Shown piece by piece: positions 23,589 through 23,983 of a stretch of DNA of 23,983 bases. Position 1 is the stretch's first letter. Every line of letters starts with the position of its first letter. Position numbers and translations under genes: made by a program. Below the pieces are notes generated by a model. It did no database searches, was not told the DNA's origin, and saw only the letters and a list, made by a program, of their open reading frames with translations. The DNA comes from Candidatus Gastranaerophilales bacterium (GTDB taxonomy: Bacteria; Cyanobacteriota; Vampirovibrionia; Gastranaerophilales; Gastranaerophilaceae): contig CALUVK010000005.1 in the NCBI GenBank assembly GCA_944324205.1, positions 1-23,983 of the forward strand, given 5' to 3'.

Positions 23589-23983
23589 ATGGATTTGATT
23601 TCAAACAGAACAATCGAGATTACAAAGCTGGGTATGGACGGGCTTATGGACAGGCAGCATGCAGTGGCGTCCAATATTGCAAACGTTATGACTCCAGGAT
23701 TTCAAAGAAGAGAGGTTGCGTTTGAAAGTCAGCTTGCGGAAATTATTGAAAAAGAAGATTTGAAGGACTATATAAAGGGTCAAAACAGTATTGAATATAA
23801 ACCGCCAATGGTCGATGTCTTTACGGGTGAAATTCATACGTACAGAACTCCGACTATGCAAGAGAAAGCTTATCTTCAATCAAATACGTATGATCAGTTT
23901 AAACCGCAGGTTGTAACTGATATTTATAACGGTACTGATTCAACCGGAAACAATGTTGAGCTTGAACGCGAAATGATGGATTT
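23589..23983 (+). CDS. flgB: Flagellar basal-body rod protein FlgB (3' end cut)
   Basis: 131 codons are visible and continue past the window. The product opens MDLISNRTIEITKLGMDGL, then DRQHAVASNIANVMTPGFQRRE, with the rod-protein N-terminal helix and the NIAN-x-x-TPGF-type motif, and near the end GNNVELEREMMD, the matching C-terminal signature. FlgB forms the proximal rod in the periplasm and is exported by the flagellar type III system. With the family length of about 130-140 residues only the last few are missing. It follows the kinase gene by 3 bases, so the two are in one transcript. flgC is expected beyond the edge. Confidence 0.93.
   Translation, partial: MDLISNRTIEITKLGMDGLMDRQHAVASNIANVMTPGFQRREVAFESQLAEIIEKEDLKDYIKGQNSIEYKPPMVDVFTGEIHTYRTPTMQEKAYLQSNTYDQFKPQVVTDIYNGTDSTGNNVELEREMMD

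Noticed and set aside
1..23983. tRNA, rRNA or CRISPR arrays
   Set aside because: No tRNA cloverleaf core (GTTCGA-type T-loop with matching arms), rRNA segment, or regularly spaced repeats was seen by eye; a covariance-model scan would be decisive.

Overview
The window is AT-rich chromosomal DNA from a bacterium with an outer membrane: it carries a BamA/Omp85 with three visible POTRA repeats and a Skp/OmpH chaperone. It also has flagella (flgB at the right edge), a one-step diaminopimelate pathway (DapL), a DUF151 bifunctional-nuclease-family protein and a cyanobacteria-like short Orn/Lys/Arg decarboxylase. Together with the low GC and secreted or lipoprotein genes of no recognised family, this fits a non-photosynthetic relative of Cyanobacteria (Vampirovibrionia/'Melainabacteria', perhaps the gut Gastranaerophilales). 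The lineage is an inference from gene content, not a measured placement.

Left part (1-5130). The 5' end of larB leaves the window at the left edge. larE lies 3.4 kb away on the same strand, so the cell probably makes the nickel-pincer nucleotide cofactor. Between them are a membrane-anchored AAA+ ATPase, a glycine-zipper protein, a small secreted protein and an orphan sugar-binding lipoprotein. A TPR protein lies upstream of larE.

Middle left (5279-9298). This part has a PLP-dependent amino-acid decarboxylase, a TM2-domain protein, a membrane-tethered protein with a PD-(D/E)XK-like signature, a small unknown protein, and serS followed by a clear terminator.

Non-coding stretch (9299-10073). 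About 775 bases without an intact gene. It holds the serS promoter with a dyad over its -35 region, what looks like the severed C-terminus of a tyrosine recombinase, and a promoter-to-terminator unit of about 230 nt with no convincing ORF but six AGGA motifs, read here as a possible small RNA or leader.

Middle right (10074-13255). anmK (cell-wall sugar recycling), a membrane-anchored Hsp20-like protein, an unknown secreted protein, and a minimal tyrosine recombinase.

Right part (13328-20428, minus strand). bamA, skp, deoA and a soluble FlhA C-domain-like protein form a tight operon with overlapping ends for the last three. The last gene is the most unusual in the window: it matches the cytoplasmic domain of the flagellar export gate FlhA but lacks the membrane part, which is replaced by a DUF4177-like domain and a coiled coil. 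dapL and the DUF151 gene form a second unit, divergent from nadK.

Right edge (21596-23983). A NarL-type response regulator, a soluble histidine kinase and flgB run together, suggesting local two-component control of flagellar genes.

Several genes without a Shine-Dalgarno sequence (larB, anmK, the secreted-protein gene at 12584, nadK) have a -10 hexamer 6-7 bases before the start codon, which suggests leaderless mRNAs.
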